Notes under the pieces: model-generated
Seen by the model: only the letters and a program-made list of their open reading frames with translations
What the model was told of the DNA's origin: nothing
The model's database searches: none
Part shown: positions 53,217 through 64,000 of the stretch, in pieces
How the letters are laid out: every line of letters begins with the position of its first letter
Numbering within the stretch: position 1 is the stretch's first letter
From: Rhodococcus pseudokoreensis
GTDB lineage: Bacteria > Actinomycetota > Actinomycetes > Mycobacteriales > Mycobacteriaceae
Reading direction: 5' to 3'
Assembly (NCBI RefSeq): GCF_017068395.1
Contig: NZ_CP070618.1
Coordinates: 1 to 64,000, forward strand
Length of the DNA stretch: 64,000 bases
Translations under genes and position numbers: made by a program

Positions 53217-54101
53217 GTGAGCACTATCGCATTCATCGGACTCGGAATCATGGGCAGCCCCATGGCAGTCAATCTCACCAAGGCCGGCCACCAGGTGGTC
53301 GGATACAACCTCTCACCCGAGCGCACCGCGGCACTCGTGGAGGCCGGCGGCACCGCCGCCGACTCCATTGCCAAGGCCGTCGCCGGCGCCGACGTCGTGG
53401 CCGTCATGGTCCCCGACTCGCCGGACGTCCAGGCCGTACTCGCCGGTGAGGACGGTGTGTTCGCGCACGCCCCGGCCGGTGCCCTGATCATCGACTTCTC
53501 CAGTATCCGGCCCGACGTCACCACCGCCCTCGCTGCGCAGGCGGCCGAGCGTGGCTTCCGGCTGATCGACGCCCCGGTCTCGGGCGGTGAGGCAGGCGCG
53601 AAGAACGCGGCCCTGTCGATCATGGTCGGCGGTGCCGACGAGGACTTCGCCGCCGCGAAGCCGATCCTCGACACCGTCGGGAAGACCGTGGTGCACGTTG
53701 GCCCGAACGGCTCCGGACAGACGGTCAAGGCCGCGAACCAGTTGATCGTCGCCGGCAACATCCAACTCCTCGCCGAGGCGATCATCTTCCTCGAGGCCTA
53801 CGGTGTCGACACCGCGGCCGCCGTGGAGGTACTCGGTGGCGGGCTGGCCGGATCGGCCGTTCTGAACCAGAAGGCGCAGAAGATGCTGGACCGGTCGTTC
53901 GAACCCGGATTCCGCATCGACCTGCACCACAAGGACCTCGGCATCGTGACCAGCGCCGCCCGTGAAGCCGGCGTCGTGACACCCCTCGGCGCCGTCGTCG
54001 CCCAGCTGATGGTCTCCGCCCGTGCGAACGGTGATGGCGGCCTGGACCATTCGGGACTGCTGCGTGGAGTGGAGCGGCTGTCCGGCCGCCCCACCCAGTG
54101 A
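53217..54101 (+). CDS. glxR: Tartronate semialdehyde reductase
   Basis: A 294-residue beta-hydroxyacid dehydrogenase (2-hydroxy-3-oxopropionate reductase). The N-terminal NAD(P) motif is FIGLGIMGSPMAVNLTKAGH, the substrate loop is DAPVSGGEAGAKNAALSIMV, and the catalytic Lys is in QTVKAANQLIVAGNI. GTG start at 53217. It reduces the Gcl product to D-glycerate. Gene order between hyi and gcl supports the role over 3-hydroxyisobutyrate dehydrogenase. Confidence 0.93.
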   Translation: MSTIAFIGLGIMGSPMAVNLTKAGHQVVGYNLSPERTAALVEAGGTAADSIAKAVAGADVVAVMVPDSPDVQAVLAGEDGVFAHAPAGALIIDFSSIRPDVTTALAAQAAERGFRLIDAPVSGGEAGAKNAALSIMVGGADEDFAAAKPILDTVGKTVVHVGPNGSGQTVKAANQLIVAGNIQLLAEAIIFLEAYGVDTAAAVEVLGGGLAGSAVLNQKAQKMLDRSFEPGFRIDLHHKDLGIVTSAAREAGVVTPLGAVVAQLMVSARANGDGGLDHSGLLRGVERLSGRPTQ

Positions 54102-54137
54102 CCCGTTTCAACTCGTAATCCTCGATGGAGAAGTGAT

Positions 54138-55940
<1,803 letters not shown>

Positions 55941-56032
55941 CACACTCAACAAGCCGCTAAGCACGGACATCAAATGCTCAGCGTCCGGGAGCCAACCCTC
56001 AAATGTCATCTCCCGGGCTCCATCGGTAGCAA

Positions 56033-56052
56033 GGTACGAAGAGATTCGTACC
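56033..56052. promoter_or_regulatory. 8-bp palindrome between gcl and the DUF3263-pyk pair
   Basis: GGTACGAA-GAGA-TTCGTACC is a perfect inverted repeat in the 221-bp gap after gcl. No T tract follows, so it is either an operator or an mRNA hairpin that separates gcl and pyk expression. Confidence 0.5.
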
Positions 56053-56161
56053 GCCGAATTGATCCCCGGCACACCCCTTCTTAGGTCGATCATCTTCGGA
56101 CGCTACCGACCGCGGTTCAGCACTCCAACCGCATACGTACGTCCCCATCCGAGGAGGAGTA

Positions 56162-56437
56162 ATGATCGACACCACCACTGCAATAGTGGACTTCGCACAG
56201 AAGTGGCGACACTGGGGCGGCGGATCCGACGCCGACATCTTTGTCGAATTCGGTCTCACGCCCGCCCAATACTTCCGCCGATTGCAGCAGATCCTGGAGA
56301 AGAAGTGGTTCATGCACAGTCTCGCGATCACCCCTGCGGTCTCGGCTCAGCTTCAGCTGATCTGCCAAGTCCGGCTTGCCTCGCACTCGGCCAGGAACAC
56401 AATGGCACACGCCAACATCCTGCCGCGTACGCGATGA
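56162..56437 (+). CDS. DUF3263-like small protein
   Basis: A 91-residue protein with the DUF3263 core (IVDFAQKWRHWGGGSDADIF, then EFGLTPAQYFRRLQQIL). ATG at 56162 has GAGGAG immediately before. Its stop overlaps the pyruvate kinase start (ATGA), so the two are co-translated. It is related to the protein at 40332-40631. Its winged-helix-like shape might make it a regulator, but this is inference. Confidence 0.75.
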   Translation: MIDTTTAIVDFAQKWRHWGGGSDADIFVEFGLTPAQYFRRLQQILEKKWFMHSLAITPAVSAQLQLICQVRLASHSARNTMAHANILPRTR

Positions 56438-57942
56438 CCGAGTCAGTCACGATCACCGCACCCCACCTAGGACACGTAGGCGAGTGGGCGGCCACCCCAC
56501 CCCACTCCAACAACAGCGCTAACCCACTGCATCGCACGAAGATCGTGTGCACACTTGGACCTGCTACCGCCACCGGTGACCGTATTCGCGAGCTCGTCGA
56601 GAGCGGTATGGACGTGGCGCGGCTGAATTTCAGCCACGGCGAGCACGCCGACCACGAGGAGAACTACAAACGGGTGAGGGCGGCCTCGGACGCGACGGGG
56701 AAGGCGGTCGGTGTCCTGGCCGACCTGCAGGGCCCGAAGATCCGGCTCGGCCGGTTCGCGGAGGGGCGGACCACGTGGGCCAACGGTGAGGAGGTGCGGA
56801 TCACCGTCGACGAGTGCGAGGGCACCCACGACCGGGTCTCGACCACCTACAAGCAGTTGGCGGAGGACGCCAAGCCGGGTGACCGGTTGCTGGTGGACGA
56901 CGGCAAGGTCGGTCTGGTGGTCTCCGGGGTGGAGGGCAACGACGTGATCTGCCGGGTCACCGAGGGTGGCCCGGTGTCGAACAACAAGGGTGTGTCGCTG
57001 CCGGGGATGAATGTGTCGGTGCCGGCGCTGTCGGAGAAGGACATCGCGGACCTCGAGTTCGCGCTCGGGTTGGGTGTCGATTTCATCGCGTTGTCGTTCG
57101 TGCGGTCGCCGGCGGACATCGAACTGGTGCACGAGGTGATGGACCGGGTGGGTCGCCGGATTCCGGTGATCGCGAAGCTGGAGAAGCCGGAGGCGATCGA
57201 CAACCTCGAGGCGATCGTGCTGGCGTTCGACGCGGTGATGGTCGCGCGCGGTGATCTGGGTGTGGAGTTGCCGCTCGAGCAGGTGCCGCTACTGCAGAAG
57301 CGGGCGATTCAGATCGCCCGGGAGAACGCGAAGCCGGTGATCGTGGCGACGCAGATGCTGGAGTCGATGATCGAGAACTCCCGGCCGACCCGCGCGGAGG
57401 CCTCGGATGTCGCGAACGCGGTCCTCGACGGTGCGGACGCGGTGATGCTGTCCGCTGAGACGTCGGTGGGTAAGTATGTGATGGAGACGGTGCGCACGAT
57501 GGCGCGGATCGTGGAGGCGGTGGAGAACGAGTCGACGCAGGTGCCGCCGCTGACGCATGTGCCGCGGACCAAGCGGGGGGTGATCTCGTACGCGGCCCGG
57601 GATATCGGGGAGCGGTTGGATGCGAAGGCGTTGGTGGCGTTCACGCAGTCCGGGGACACGGTGCGCCGGTTGGCGCGGTTGCATACGCCGTTGCCGTTGC
57701 TGGCGTTCACGCCGTTGCCGGAGGTGCGCAGCCAGTTGTCGTTGACGTGGGGGACGGAGACGTTCATCGTCGATCCGGTCGACAGCACGGATGCGATGGT
57801 GCGGCAGGTCGACAACGCGTTGCTCGGGTTGGGCCGGTATCAGAAGGGTGAACTCGTCGTGATCGTGGCGGGGTCGCCGCCCGGCACCGTAGGCTCGACC
57901 AACCTGATCCACGTCCACAGAATCGGCGAAGACGACCACTAA
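56434..57942 (+). CDS. pyk: Pyruvate kinase
   Basis: A 502-residue pyruvate kinase, with about 30 extra N-terminal residues before the usual start (RTKIVCTLGPAT). Family motifs include RLNFSHGEHADHEENY, GVLADLQGPKIRLGRF, IPVIAKLEKPEAIDNLEAIV and VMVARGDLGVELP. It overlaps the DUF3263 gene by 4 bp. Placed after gcl it would turn the PEP made from glycerate into pyruvate. It is probably a second, pathway-specific enzyme beside a housekeeping pyk. The gene body has strong G-ending codon preference. Confidence 0.95.
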   Translation: MTESVTITAPHLGHVGEWAATPPHSNNSANPLHRTKIVCTLGPATATGDRIRELVESGMDVARLNFSHGEHADHEENYKRVRAASDATGKAVGVLADLQGPKIRLGRFAEGRTTWANGEEVRITVDECEGTHDRVSTTYKQLAEDAKPGDRLLVDDGKVGLVVSGVEGNDVICRVTEGGPVSNNKGVSLPGMNVSVPALSEKDIADLEFALGLGVDFIALSFVRSPADIELVHEVMDRVGRRIPVIAKLEKPEAIDNLEAIVLAFDAVMVARGDLGVELPLEQVPLLQKRAIQIARENAKPVIVATQMLESMIENSRPTRAEASDVANAVLDGADAVMLSAETSVGKYVMETVRTMARIVEAVENESTQVPPLTHVPRTKRGVISYAARDIGERLDAKALVAFTQSGDTVRRLARLHTPLPLLAFTPLPEVRSQLSLTWGTETFIVDPVDSTDAMVRQVDNALLGLGRYQKGELVVIVAGSPPGTVGSTNLIHVHRIGEDDH

Positions 57943-57999
57943 TTAGCCTGAACAGGACGAATTGGCGCACAACCTAAAGCGTGAACTCCCTCCCATTCA

Positions 58000-58776
58000 T
58001 CACAGCGCAGCGTCTTTCTCGAACTCGGTCGCCAGCTCTTGAGCCACCCGCTGGAGCAGGGGACCAATCTGATCGGCGGATTCGACGGTTACCCGCGTCG
58101 CCGGTCCCGAGATCGAAACAGCAGTCGGGGTAGGCGCATTGGGCACCGGCACCGCAAAGCACCGGACGCCGATCTCCTGCTCCCCCTCATCGAGGGCGTA
58201 TCCGCGTCTTCGAGACACTTCGAGATCGGCGATGAGCGTCTCGGGATCGGTGAGGGAATTCTCGGTGTAAGACGGCATACCCGTCCTGGTGACCAAGGAG
58301 CGAACCGCCTCGTTGGACAGCTGCAGAAGCAGTGCTTTTCCGACTCCGGTGCAGTGCAGGAAAACGCGCCGACCGACCTCCGTGAACATTCGCATCGAAT
58401 GCGGGGACGGAACTTGCGCCACATAAACCGCCATATTCCCATCGAGCACTGCCATGTTCGCTGTCTCCCCGGATTGTTGGACCAGACTCGACAGGTGAGG
58501 ACCCGACCAGGACCCGATGAGCTGAGTTGCACTGTCACCGAGGCGAACCAACTTCGGCCCCAAAGCGTATCGTCGGGACGGCACCTGACGCACATACCCC
58601 CGATTCACGAGTGTGCGAACGAGCCGATGAATGGTCGGAAGAGGAAGCGCTGCCAGGTCGGCAAGCTCAGTGACTCCGATCGGTCCGCGGGCCGAAGCCA
58701 TCATCTCGAGGATGTCGAAGACTCGCTCGACCGACTGGACTCCACCGCCGGCGTTAGCTCCGGTTTCTGCGGTCAT
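58000..58776 (-). CDS. IclR-family regulator, paralogue of the one at 39356
   Basis: A 258-residue regulator convergent with pyk. Winged helix: GGGVQSVERVFDILEMMASA, VTELADLAALPLPTIHRLVR and GYVRQVPSRRYALGPKLV. The effector domain (GETANMAVLDGNMAVYVAQV, HCTGVGKALLLQL, EGEQEIGVRCFAVPVPNAPT) is nearly identical in key segments to the regulator at 39356-40126. It probably controls the gcl block or the neighbouring glcDEF operon. Both regulators may read the same CGGAAT palindrome. Confidence 0.9.
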   Translation of the reverse strand: MTAETGANAGGGVQSVERVFDILEMMASARGPIGVTELADLAALPLPTIHRLVRTLVNRGYVRQVPSRRYALGPKLVRLGDSATQLIGSWSGPHLSSLVQQSGETANMAVLDGNMAVYVAQVPSPHSMRMFTEVGRRVFLHCTGVGKALLLQLSNEAVRSLVTRTGMPSYTENSLTDPETLIADLEVSRRRGYALDEGEQEIGVRCFAVPVPNAPTPTAVSISGPATRVTVESADQIGPLLQRVAQELATEFEKDAAL

Positions 58777-59324
58777 CTCTGACCTCCATTCCTTCAGTCA
58801 CCGGCTCCTCAGAGGATCCACGAAGCGGAAGACATCGTCGAAGTGCCAGCAGCATGGCTCGCGCACCTGACGCGATCACGCACGCGGTCAATATTCGGAT
58901 GGGGACTAGATCGCGAAGCTGGGATTCCCGCGCCCTATCGGCGCGGACATGTTGGACCTGTTGATGCTGCCGGACGAAGCGACGGCGGTTCTGGCGACGG
59001 CGGGCAGTCTGTTCGACGGCGCAGGTGTTGACTCGGCGCGAACCGGAGTACCGGTAGTCAATTCCGCCACAGTCGGCGCTCAGGGTGGTCGCCGATCTCT
59101 TGTCGCTGTTCGACCGGGCAATCTCTGGTGGGATTGCAAAGGTCGCGAAACCAGGTGAACTACGCACTGGCCGAGTGCGCCCGGCCGGCGAGGATCGCCA
59201 GGTCTTGTTGGATTCGGTCCCTGGCGCCGTCGCCGACCGGGCAGCGCCGGACGTGCAGGACGATGGGCTGATCTAGGGGCGAGGGCGACAGCGGTCCACG
59301 CAGTCGGTTGCCTCGCCCCGGAGA
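58777..59324. other. Intergenic, no gene seen
   Basis: No convincing frame. A short plus-strand stretch near 58948 (MLDLLMLPDEATAVLATAGS) looks helical but has no proper start or family. Confidence 0.35.
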
Positions 59325-60683
59325 TCAATTGCCACAATCACACTGTGAGTCACACATTGGTTTCTGCGCTCGTGGTGTCTGAGTTCGCGGTTCTGACGAG
59401 GTCAGGGGGTTCAGGCCGCGGATGGAGGCATCAATGAGTTCGATCGGGTGGAAGAGTGGAACACCGTCAAGGTAGCGTGCGATTTGAAGTAGGCACCCCG
59501 GATTTCCGGTTGTCACCGCGTCGGGTTGTACGCTAAGGATGTTCGCGACCTTGCGATTTCCGAGTTCTTCACCGGCTTCTGGTTGGACCATGTTGTATAT
59601 GCCGGCAGAACCGCAGCACAGTTCCGACTCGGGTACCTCCAGCACTTCGAGTTGGGGAATTGTCCGCAGAACGTCGCGGGGCTGTCGACGGATCTGTTGG
59701 CCGTGCGCGAGATGGCACGCATCGTGATAAGCGATGCGTGCGGCAATGGGGTGCCGGGGGGCCTGCGGTTCGAGACTTGCGAGCACTTCAGTGATGTCGC
59801 GGATTTTCGCACTGAACTCTGCTGCACGTCCGGCATATTCGGTGTCGTCAGCAAGCAGATGGCCATACTCCTTGAGTGTTGATCCGCAGCCAGCGACGTT
59901 GACCACGATATCGTCGACATCCAGGTCCTCGAACGATTCAATCATTTTACGCGCCCGATCGAGGCCCTCTTCTTCGCGTCCGGCATGGACACTGAGCGCT
60001 CCGCAACACCCTTGCTTGGGAACCACGACCTCGCATCCCTCGGCGATCAGCACGCGGACCGTTGCCTGGTTCACTTGGGCGAAGAACACTTGCTGGACAC
60101 AGCCCGAAATGAGGGCCACACGGCGACGAGCCGCCCCTACCGGGCGGTTGATTTCACGTTGTCGACTCGCGATATTGCGCAGTATCACGCGTGGCATCAG
60201 TGCCTCCAGCGCCTGCATCCGCGCCGGCAACATGCTCATCATCCCGGTCCTGTGCAGTAATGACCGGATCCCCGAACGCTGGTACAGCCACGCGCCGAGC
60301 GCTACCACCCGGAGTCGGGCAGGATAGGGGAAAATGGCGAAGATCAAGGCTCGGAACAGCCGATCGGCCACAGTGCGGGGAACTGCCCGCTCGATCTGCG
60401 GACGCACCGCTTCGATCAGTTGGTCGTACTGCACCCCCGACGGGCATGACGATACGCACGCCATGCATCCCAGACACGCGTCGAAGTGGCTAGCGAAGGA
60501 TTCGTCAATAGGAACCTGGCCCTCGGTGGCCAGATTCATCAAATGAATCCGCCCCCTTGGGGAGTCCATCTCCTCGCCCCATAGTTGGTATGTGGGACAG
60601 GTTGGTAGGCAGAATCCGCAGTGGACGCAGTCCGCCAACAGTTCTGGCTTGGGTGGGTTGTGGTCATCGAAGGAACTGGACAT
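59325..60683 (-). CDS. glcF: Glycolate oxidase iron-sulfur subunit GlcF
   Basis: A 452-residue protein with two 4Fe-4S motifs (CVHCGFCLPTCP and CLGCMACVSSCP) and two CCG domains (GCVQQVFF..., PKQGCCGALSVHAG; HDACHLAHGQ, ELCCGSAGIYNM). The start is the ATG at 60681-60683 with AAGGAG about 10 bp upstream, preferred to the ATG eight codons earlier that lies before this site. It passes electrons from GlcD/GlcE to the quinone pool. The C-terminus has an extra 35-residue tail ending in CDSQCDCGN. Confidence 0.93.
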   Translation of the reverse strand: MSSSFDDHNPPKPELLADCVHCGFCLPTCPTYQLWGEEMDSPRGRIHLMNLATEGQVPIDESFASHFDACLGCMACVSSCPSGVQYDQLIEAVRPQIERAVPRTVADRLFRALIFAIFPYPARLRVVALGAWLYQRSGIRSLLHRTGMMSMLPARMQALEALMPRVILRNIASRQREINRPVGAARRRVALISGCVQQVFFAQVNQATVRVLIAEGCEVVVPKQGCCGALSVHAGREEEGLDRARKMIESFEDLDVDDIVVNVAGCGSTLKEYGHLLADDTEYAGRAAEFSAKIRDITEVLASLEPQAPRHPIAARIAYHDACHLAHGQQIRRQPRDVLRTIPQLEVLEVPESELCCGSAGIYNMVQPEAGEELGNRKVANILSVQPDAVTTGNPGCLLQIARYLDGVPLFHPIELIDASIRGLNPLTSSEPRTQTPRAQKPMCDSQCDCGN

Positions 60684-60707
60684 GAACGTAGATCTCCTTG
60701 AAAGCAA

Positions 60708-61913
60708 TCAGAACCACGGATGGAATCGACCGGGGCCGAGCAGATCGCCGGGGTCGTAGGCCGCTTTGACAGCGCGCAAGGCTGCGACCGCCGACGGCGG
60801 TTCCCCCCACGCATCGATCAGATCGGTGAGACCTTCGGGCCGGTCACGCAGAGTTACGGTGCCATCATGGCTTTCGATGTCCTGGCGCCATTGGTCGACG
60901 GTCGCGGCGTGTGCCGAGAGGGTCGCGGCGTCGATCCTCAAGTCAACTCGCCCAGTGAGCAATCCTGCCCCGATAGTCGGCACTGCTCCGTGTTCGAGGC
61001 ATGATCGCTCGGCTGCGTGAACAATTGATGACACGTCGGAGGGCCGGGCTAGCCCGTGCAGGGTGGTTGTGTCCTGGGCGCTGTGGCCGTTGCGACTGCT
61101 GACCGCTGCCTGCTGCGCCCAGGCCTGCGTAGCCTCGTCGTCGTCCAGGATGCTGGTACCCACGCCAGTGATGTGAGCGGCGGCGTCAAGACGTTCGTGT
61201 ACGCCGGAGCGTGTGCCCTCGAAGCGGATCAGCAGTCTGCCGGAAATCCACTCGGCGGCCACGGGTTCTAGGGCTGTCTCGGCGATTGCCTCGGCGTAGG
61301 TGACCGCCTCGTCGATGCCGGTCTCGATACTTAGTGTTCCTGTCGCTGCCGGTATCGGGTGGAGGCGAAAGGTGAGGTCGGTGATCGCCGCCAGGGTGCC
61401 CAGCGAGCCCGAGACCAGCCGCGCCAGGTCGTAGCCGGCGACATTCTTGATGACGTGGCCGCCTGACCGTGCGATCTCACCGTCCGATAGGACCAGCGTG
61501 GCTCCGATCACCAGGTCGCGGGGACCGCCGAACGCTAACTGTGCCGGGCCTTGATCGGCGGTGGCGAGCATTCCGCCGACGGTGGCACCGCGATCGATGC
61601 GGGCTGCGTCGAGGGCCAGACGCTGGCCGTGATCGGCAACGACCGACTGCAGATCGGCGACCGCCATCCCCGCTTCGACCTGAATCGTCATATCACCGGG
61701 CTCGTAGCGAAGGACTGAGTCCAGCTTGTGTATCCGCAAGGTGGTGGATGCCCGGATATCGCCGCCCCAGTACTGCGCGGTGCCGGCGCCGACAATGTTG
61801 AGTGCACGGTGCTCCTGCGCGGCGTCGCGTAGGCACTCGGCAACCTCGCGGGCGTTGTCGGGTTCCCACACCGGCCGGGCAGCTTGCTGGGCCTTAGAAG
61901 CGTTCGATATCAC
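60708..61913 (-). CDS. glcE: Glycolate oxidase FAD-binding subunit GlcE
   Basis: A 401-residue FAD-binding subunit. Motifs are LNIVGAGTAQYWGG, RYEPGDMTIQVEAGMAVADL, GATVGGMLATADQGPAQLAF and GHVIKNVAGYDLARLVSGSL, with the FAD-oxidase C-terminus AVKAAYDPGDLLGPGRFHP. GTG 61911-61913 is chosen because GGAGG lies just upstream; it overlaps the end of glcD by 20 bp. Middle gene of the glcD-glcE-glcF operon. Confidence 0.92.
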   Translation of the reverse strand: MISNASKAQQAARPVWEPDNAREVAECLRDAAQEHRALNIVGAGTAQYWGGDIRASTTLRIHKLDSVLRYEPGDMTIQVEAGMAVADLQSVVADHGQRLALDAARIDRGATVGGMLATADQGPAQLAFGGPRDLVIGATLVLSDGEIARSGGHVIKNVAGYDLARLVSGSLGTLAAITDLTFRLHPIPAATGTLSIETGIDEAVTYAEAIAETALEPVAAEWISGRLLIRFEGTRSGVHERLDAAAHITGVGTSILDDDEATQAWAQQAAVSSRNGHSAQDTTTLHGLARPSDVSSIVHAAERSCLEHGAVPTIGAGLLTGRVDLRIDAATLSAHAATVDQWRQDIESHDGTVTLRDRPEGLTDLIDAWGEPPSAVAALRAVKAAYDPGDLLGPGRFHPWF

Positions 61914-63378
61914 CGCTGACCTCCAGAGCGTGGGGAACATAGACGCCCGGCTTTTCGCCACACAGCCGGGGTGTCGGCAGGAGCTTGCCCGGGTTACACA
62001 GCTCTTCGGGATCGAAAGCCCGGCGAAGCCGCCACATCGCAGCGAGATCCGATTCGGTAAACATCCGCGGCATCGAACACGCCTTATCCGTGCCGATTCC
62101 GTGCTCACCGGACAACGATCCACTCATCTCCACGCACAGTTCGGCGATCTCGCGCGAGAGTTCTTCGGCCTGCTCGAGTTGCCCTTCGGCCTCACTGTAG
62201 AGAACAAGCGGGTGCAAGTTTCCATCTCCGGCATGGAACACGTTGGCGACTCGAAGGCCCGATTCGGCGGCCTTCTCCCCGATTCGAGAGAGGATTTCAC
62301 TGAGGCGGGTGCGCGGCACAACGCCGTCCTGAACAATGTAGTCCGGACTGATCCGTCCCACCGCCGCGAACGCGGCCTTGCGTCCCCGCCAGATCATGGC
62401 CCGCTCGGCGGAGTCTTTTGCGATGCGGATCTTCGTGGTGCCGGTGTCTCGGCAAATCTGTTCGACGGCCTCGAATTCTACCTTCGATTCCGCAGCGGGA
62501 CCGTCGTTTTCGACGATCAGGGCGGCCGCTGTGTCCAGACTGTATCCGGCGCCGACCGCGGCCTCGGATGCTTCGATGGCAAGGGCGTCCATCATTTCGA
62601 TGGCCGCGGGCACGATCCCCGCAGCGATGATGCGGGTAACGGCCTCGCTGGCAGCGGTAATGGAGGGGAAGTCCGCGCACAGTGTGTGGACCGTTGCCGG
62701 GTTGCGTACCAGCCGCACAACCACTTGGGTGACGATCCCCAGGGTGCCCTCTGATCCGACGAAGGCCGCCAACAGGTCGTAACCAGGCTGTTCACGATTG
62801 ACTCCGCCCAAACGAACGACCGAGCCGTCGGCAAGGACGACTTCGAGTTCCAGCACGTGATGCACGGTGAAGCCGTATTTGAGACAGTGTGCGCCACCGG
62901 AGTTTTCGGCGACGTTGCCGCCGACGGTACACACTTGCTGACTGGACGGATCGGGGGCGAAATGGAGTCCGAACGGTGCGGCGGCCTTGGTGATGTCGAT
63001 GTTGGTGACGCCCGGTTCGACAACGGCCCGCAGGTTGCGAGGGTCGATTTCCAAGATTGCCCGCATCCGCTGCAGGGAGATGACGATACCGTCGGATGTG
63101 GGCAGCGCCCCTCCGGAGAGTCCGGTTCCTGCGCCGCGCGCAACATAGGGCACACCGAACTCGCGGCAGGTGAGCACCGCTTGGCGGACCTCTTCGGTCG
63201 TGTCAGCCAACACAACCGCGCTGGGCGTTACCCGGAAGCCGGTCAGGCCGTCACATTCGTACGTGCGCAGCGCGGTCGGATCTACGATGACGGCACCAGG
63301 GCGCAGCCGACCGCACAAGGAATCGAGGAATGTGTCGTCGTCGCGCGCAGTGTCCGTGGTGGTCTCGGTCAGTGTCAT
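61894..63378 (-). CDS. glcD: Glycolate oxidase subunit GlcD
   Basis: A 494-residue FAD-linked oxidase subunit. FAD domain: VARGAGTGLSGGALPTSDGI, CTVGGNVAENSGGAHCLKYG. Oxidase domain: NVFHAGDGNLHPLVLY and GSLSGEHGIGTDKACSMP. Its ATG overlaps the stop of the CoA-transferase gene (ATGA), and its 3' end overlaps glcE. It is the catalytic subunit for glycolate to glyoxylate with GlcE and GlcF. Confidence 0.94.
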   Translation of the reverse strand: MTLTETTTDTARDDDTFLDSLCGRLRPGAVIVDPTALRTYECDGLTGFRVTPSAVVLADTTEEVRQAVLTCREFGVPYVARGAGTGLSGGALPTSDGIVISLQRMRAILEIDPRNLRAVVEPGVTNIDITKAAAPFGLHFAPDPSSQQVCTVGGNVAENSGGAHCLKYGFTVHHVLELEVVLADGSVVRLGGVNREQPGYDLLAAFVGSEGTLGIVTQVVVRLVRNPATVHTLCADFPSITAASEAVTRIIAAGIVPAAIEMMDALAIEASEAAVGAGYSLDTAAALIVENDGPAAESKVEFEAVEQICRDTGTTKIRIAKDSAERAMIWRGRKAAFAAVGRISPDYIVQDGVVPRTRLSEILSRIGEKAAESGLRVANVFHAGDGNLHPLVLYSEAEGQLEQAEELSREIAELCVEMSGSLSGEHGIGTDKACSMPRMFTESDLAAMWRLRRAFDPEELCNPGKLLPTPRLCGEKPGVYVPHALEVSGDIERF

Positions 63379-64000
63379 CTCTGCGGAATCTCCTCCTGCG
63401 CTCTGGACCGATCGGGGAGCAGCGGCGGCGGGAGGTCGTATCGCACCGGCGTCACGGAAAGCCGCAGTGGACTGCTTACCTGAGGAACACTTCGATCGCC
63501 GGCACTGACCATCCGGTGCGGCTCGAGTCCGAGTTTCTCGGCAAACTCGAACGCCTCGGCGATGGAGTTGACCGGGCCGGCCGGCACCCCGGCTTGCCGC
63601 AGCCGGTTCAAGAGGTCCTCGACGCTGAGCGCGGTCGAGGCACCTTCCAGCAGCGTGATCAGGTCGTCACGGTGACTGACGCGCTCGGTGTTGGTGACAA
63701 ATCGAGGGTCGCTGGCAAGCTCGACCACACCCAACGCGGCGCACAACTTGTGGAACTGCCGATCATTGCCGCAGGCCAACGCGATCTGACCATCGCGGGC
63801 GTGCAACGTCTGATACGGCGCGATCGAGGGATGCTGGTTACCCATTCTGCCCGGTGACATGCCGGAACCCAGGAAGGCTGTTGCCTGATTGGCCAAACTG
63901 GCGAGCAACGATTGCAGCATGGTGACATCGACGCGCTGGCCGACGCCCGTCGACTCACGGTGCCGCAACGCGGCCAGGACACCGACGGTGGCATGCAACG
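63375..64000 (-). CDS. Family III CoA-transferase (CaiB/BaiF), C-terminal part
   Basis: The last about 208 residues of a CaiB/BaiF-family CoA-transferase; the N-terminus lies beyond the window. TGVGQRVDVTMLQSLLASLA, IAPYQTLHARDGQIALACGN and LLNRLRQAGVPAGPVNSIAE are typical of the family. It heads, or is upstream within, the glcDEF operon and overlaps glcD by 4 bp. It may move CoA between short organic acids; the substrate pair is unknown. Confidence 0.85.
   Translation of the reverse strand, partial: LHATVGVLAALRHRESTGVGQRVDVTMLQSLLASLANQATAFLGSGMSPGRMGNQHPSIAPYQTLHARDGQIALACGNDRQFHKLCAALGVVELASDPRFVTNTERVSHRDDLITLLEGASTALSVEDLLNRLRQAGVPAGPVNSIAEAFEFAEKLGLEPHRMVSAGDRSVPQVSSPLRLSVTPVRYDLPPPLLPDRSRAQEEIPQR

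Overview
The window looks like accessory DNA of a high-GC actinobacterium, most likely Rhodococcus or a close relative. The reasons are the GC-rich codon use, a mycothiol-type arsenate reductase set, two DUF3263 genes, an actinobacterial DrrA-like ABC system and a gcl-hyi-glxR-pyk glycolate block. Several toxin-antitoxin modules, insertion sequences and broken genes suggest a megaplasmid or island, but no replication or conjugation gene is visible. The species call is inference.

Region 1 (1-12911) is an arsenic island. A DrrAB-like ABC exporter (permease frameshifted), an MFS transporter and a FAD oxidoreductase lie on the minus strand. Divergent from them are an ArsR-acetyltransferase fusion, a DinB protein and a methyltransferase. 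A second ArsR then opens a tight operon: acr3, three low-molecular-weight-phosphatase-type arsC genes (the first frameshifted, the third with an altered active site), arsD and arsA. Together they would reduce arsenate, chaperone arsenite and export it.

Region 2 (13000-31000) is a mobile and defence zone. An IS21-family element has split a DUF4238 gene and left an exact 6-bp target duplication. An IS982-like element, a frameshifted PIN-domain gene and a large SEFIR-NACHT-type defence gene broken by four frameshifts follow. Then come a HigBA-like and a RES/MbcA-like toxin-antitoxin pair, a zinc-finger ORF broken by a 19-bp tandem duplication, and a perfect CIRCE (HrcA) operator in front of two small membrane-protein genes.

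Region 3 (31400-64000) is a carbon-catabolic zone for small hydroxy acids. It holds an atypical Nramp-related transporter, a FAD-linked oxidase, an AMP-forming acyl-CoA ligase, an IclR regulator, a hydroxyacid-oxoacid transhydrogenase-like dehydrogenase with an MHS transporter and a succinate-semialdehyde-type dehydrogenase, and a GntR regulator. After these comes a full glycolate/glyoxylate route: a GlcD-like oxidase and glycerate kinase divergent from hyi, glxR, gcl, a DUF3263 gene and pyk, then a second IclR paralogue and an operon of a CoA-transferase with glcD, glcE and glcF. These genes would oxidise glycolate to glyoxylate, condense it to tartronate semialdehyde, reduce this to glycerate, phosphorylate it and (with a housekeeping enolase) reach pyruvate.

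The least expected signals are a repeated palindrome (ATTCCG-N5-CGGAAT type), often in pairs about two helical turns apart, in four intergenic regions of region 3, which looks like the operator of the two IclR paralogues; the displaced CIRCE element; and the crowding of single-base frameshifts into the first 27 kb. No tRNA, rRNA or CRISPR array was recognised.
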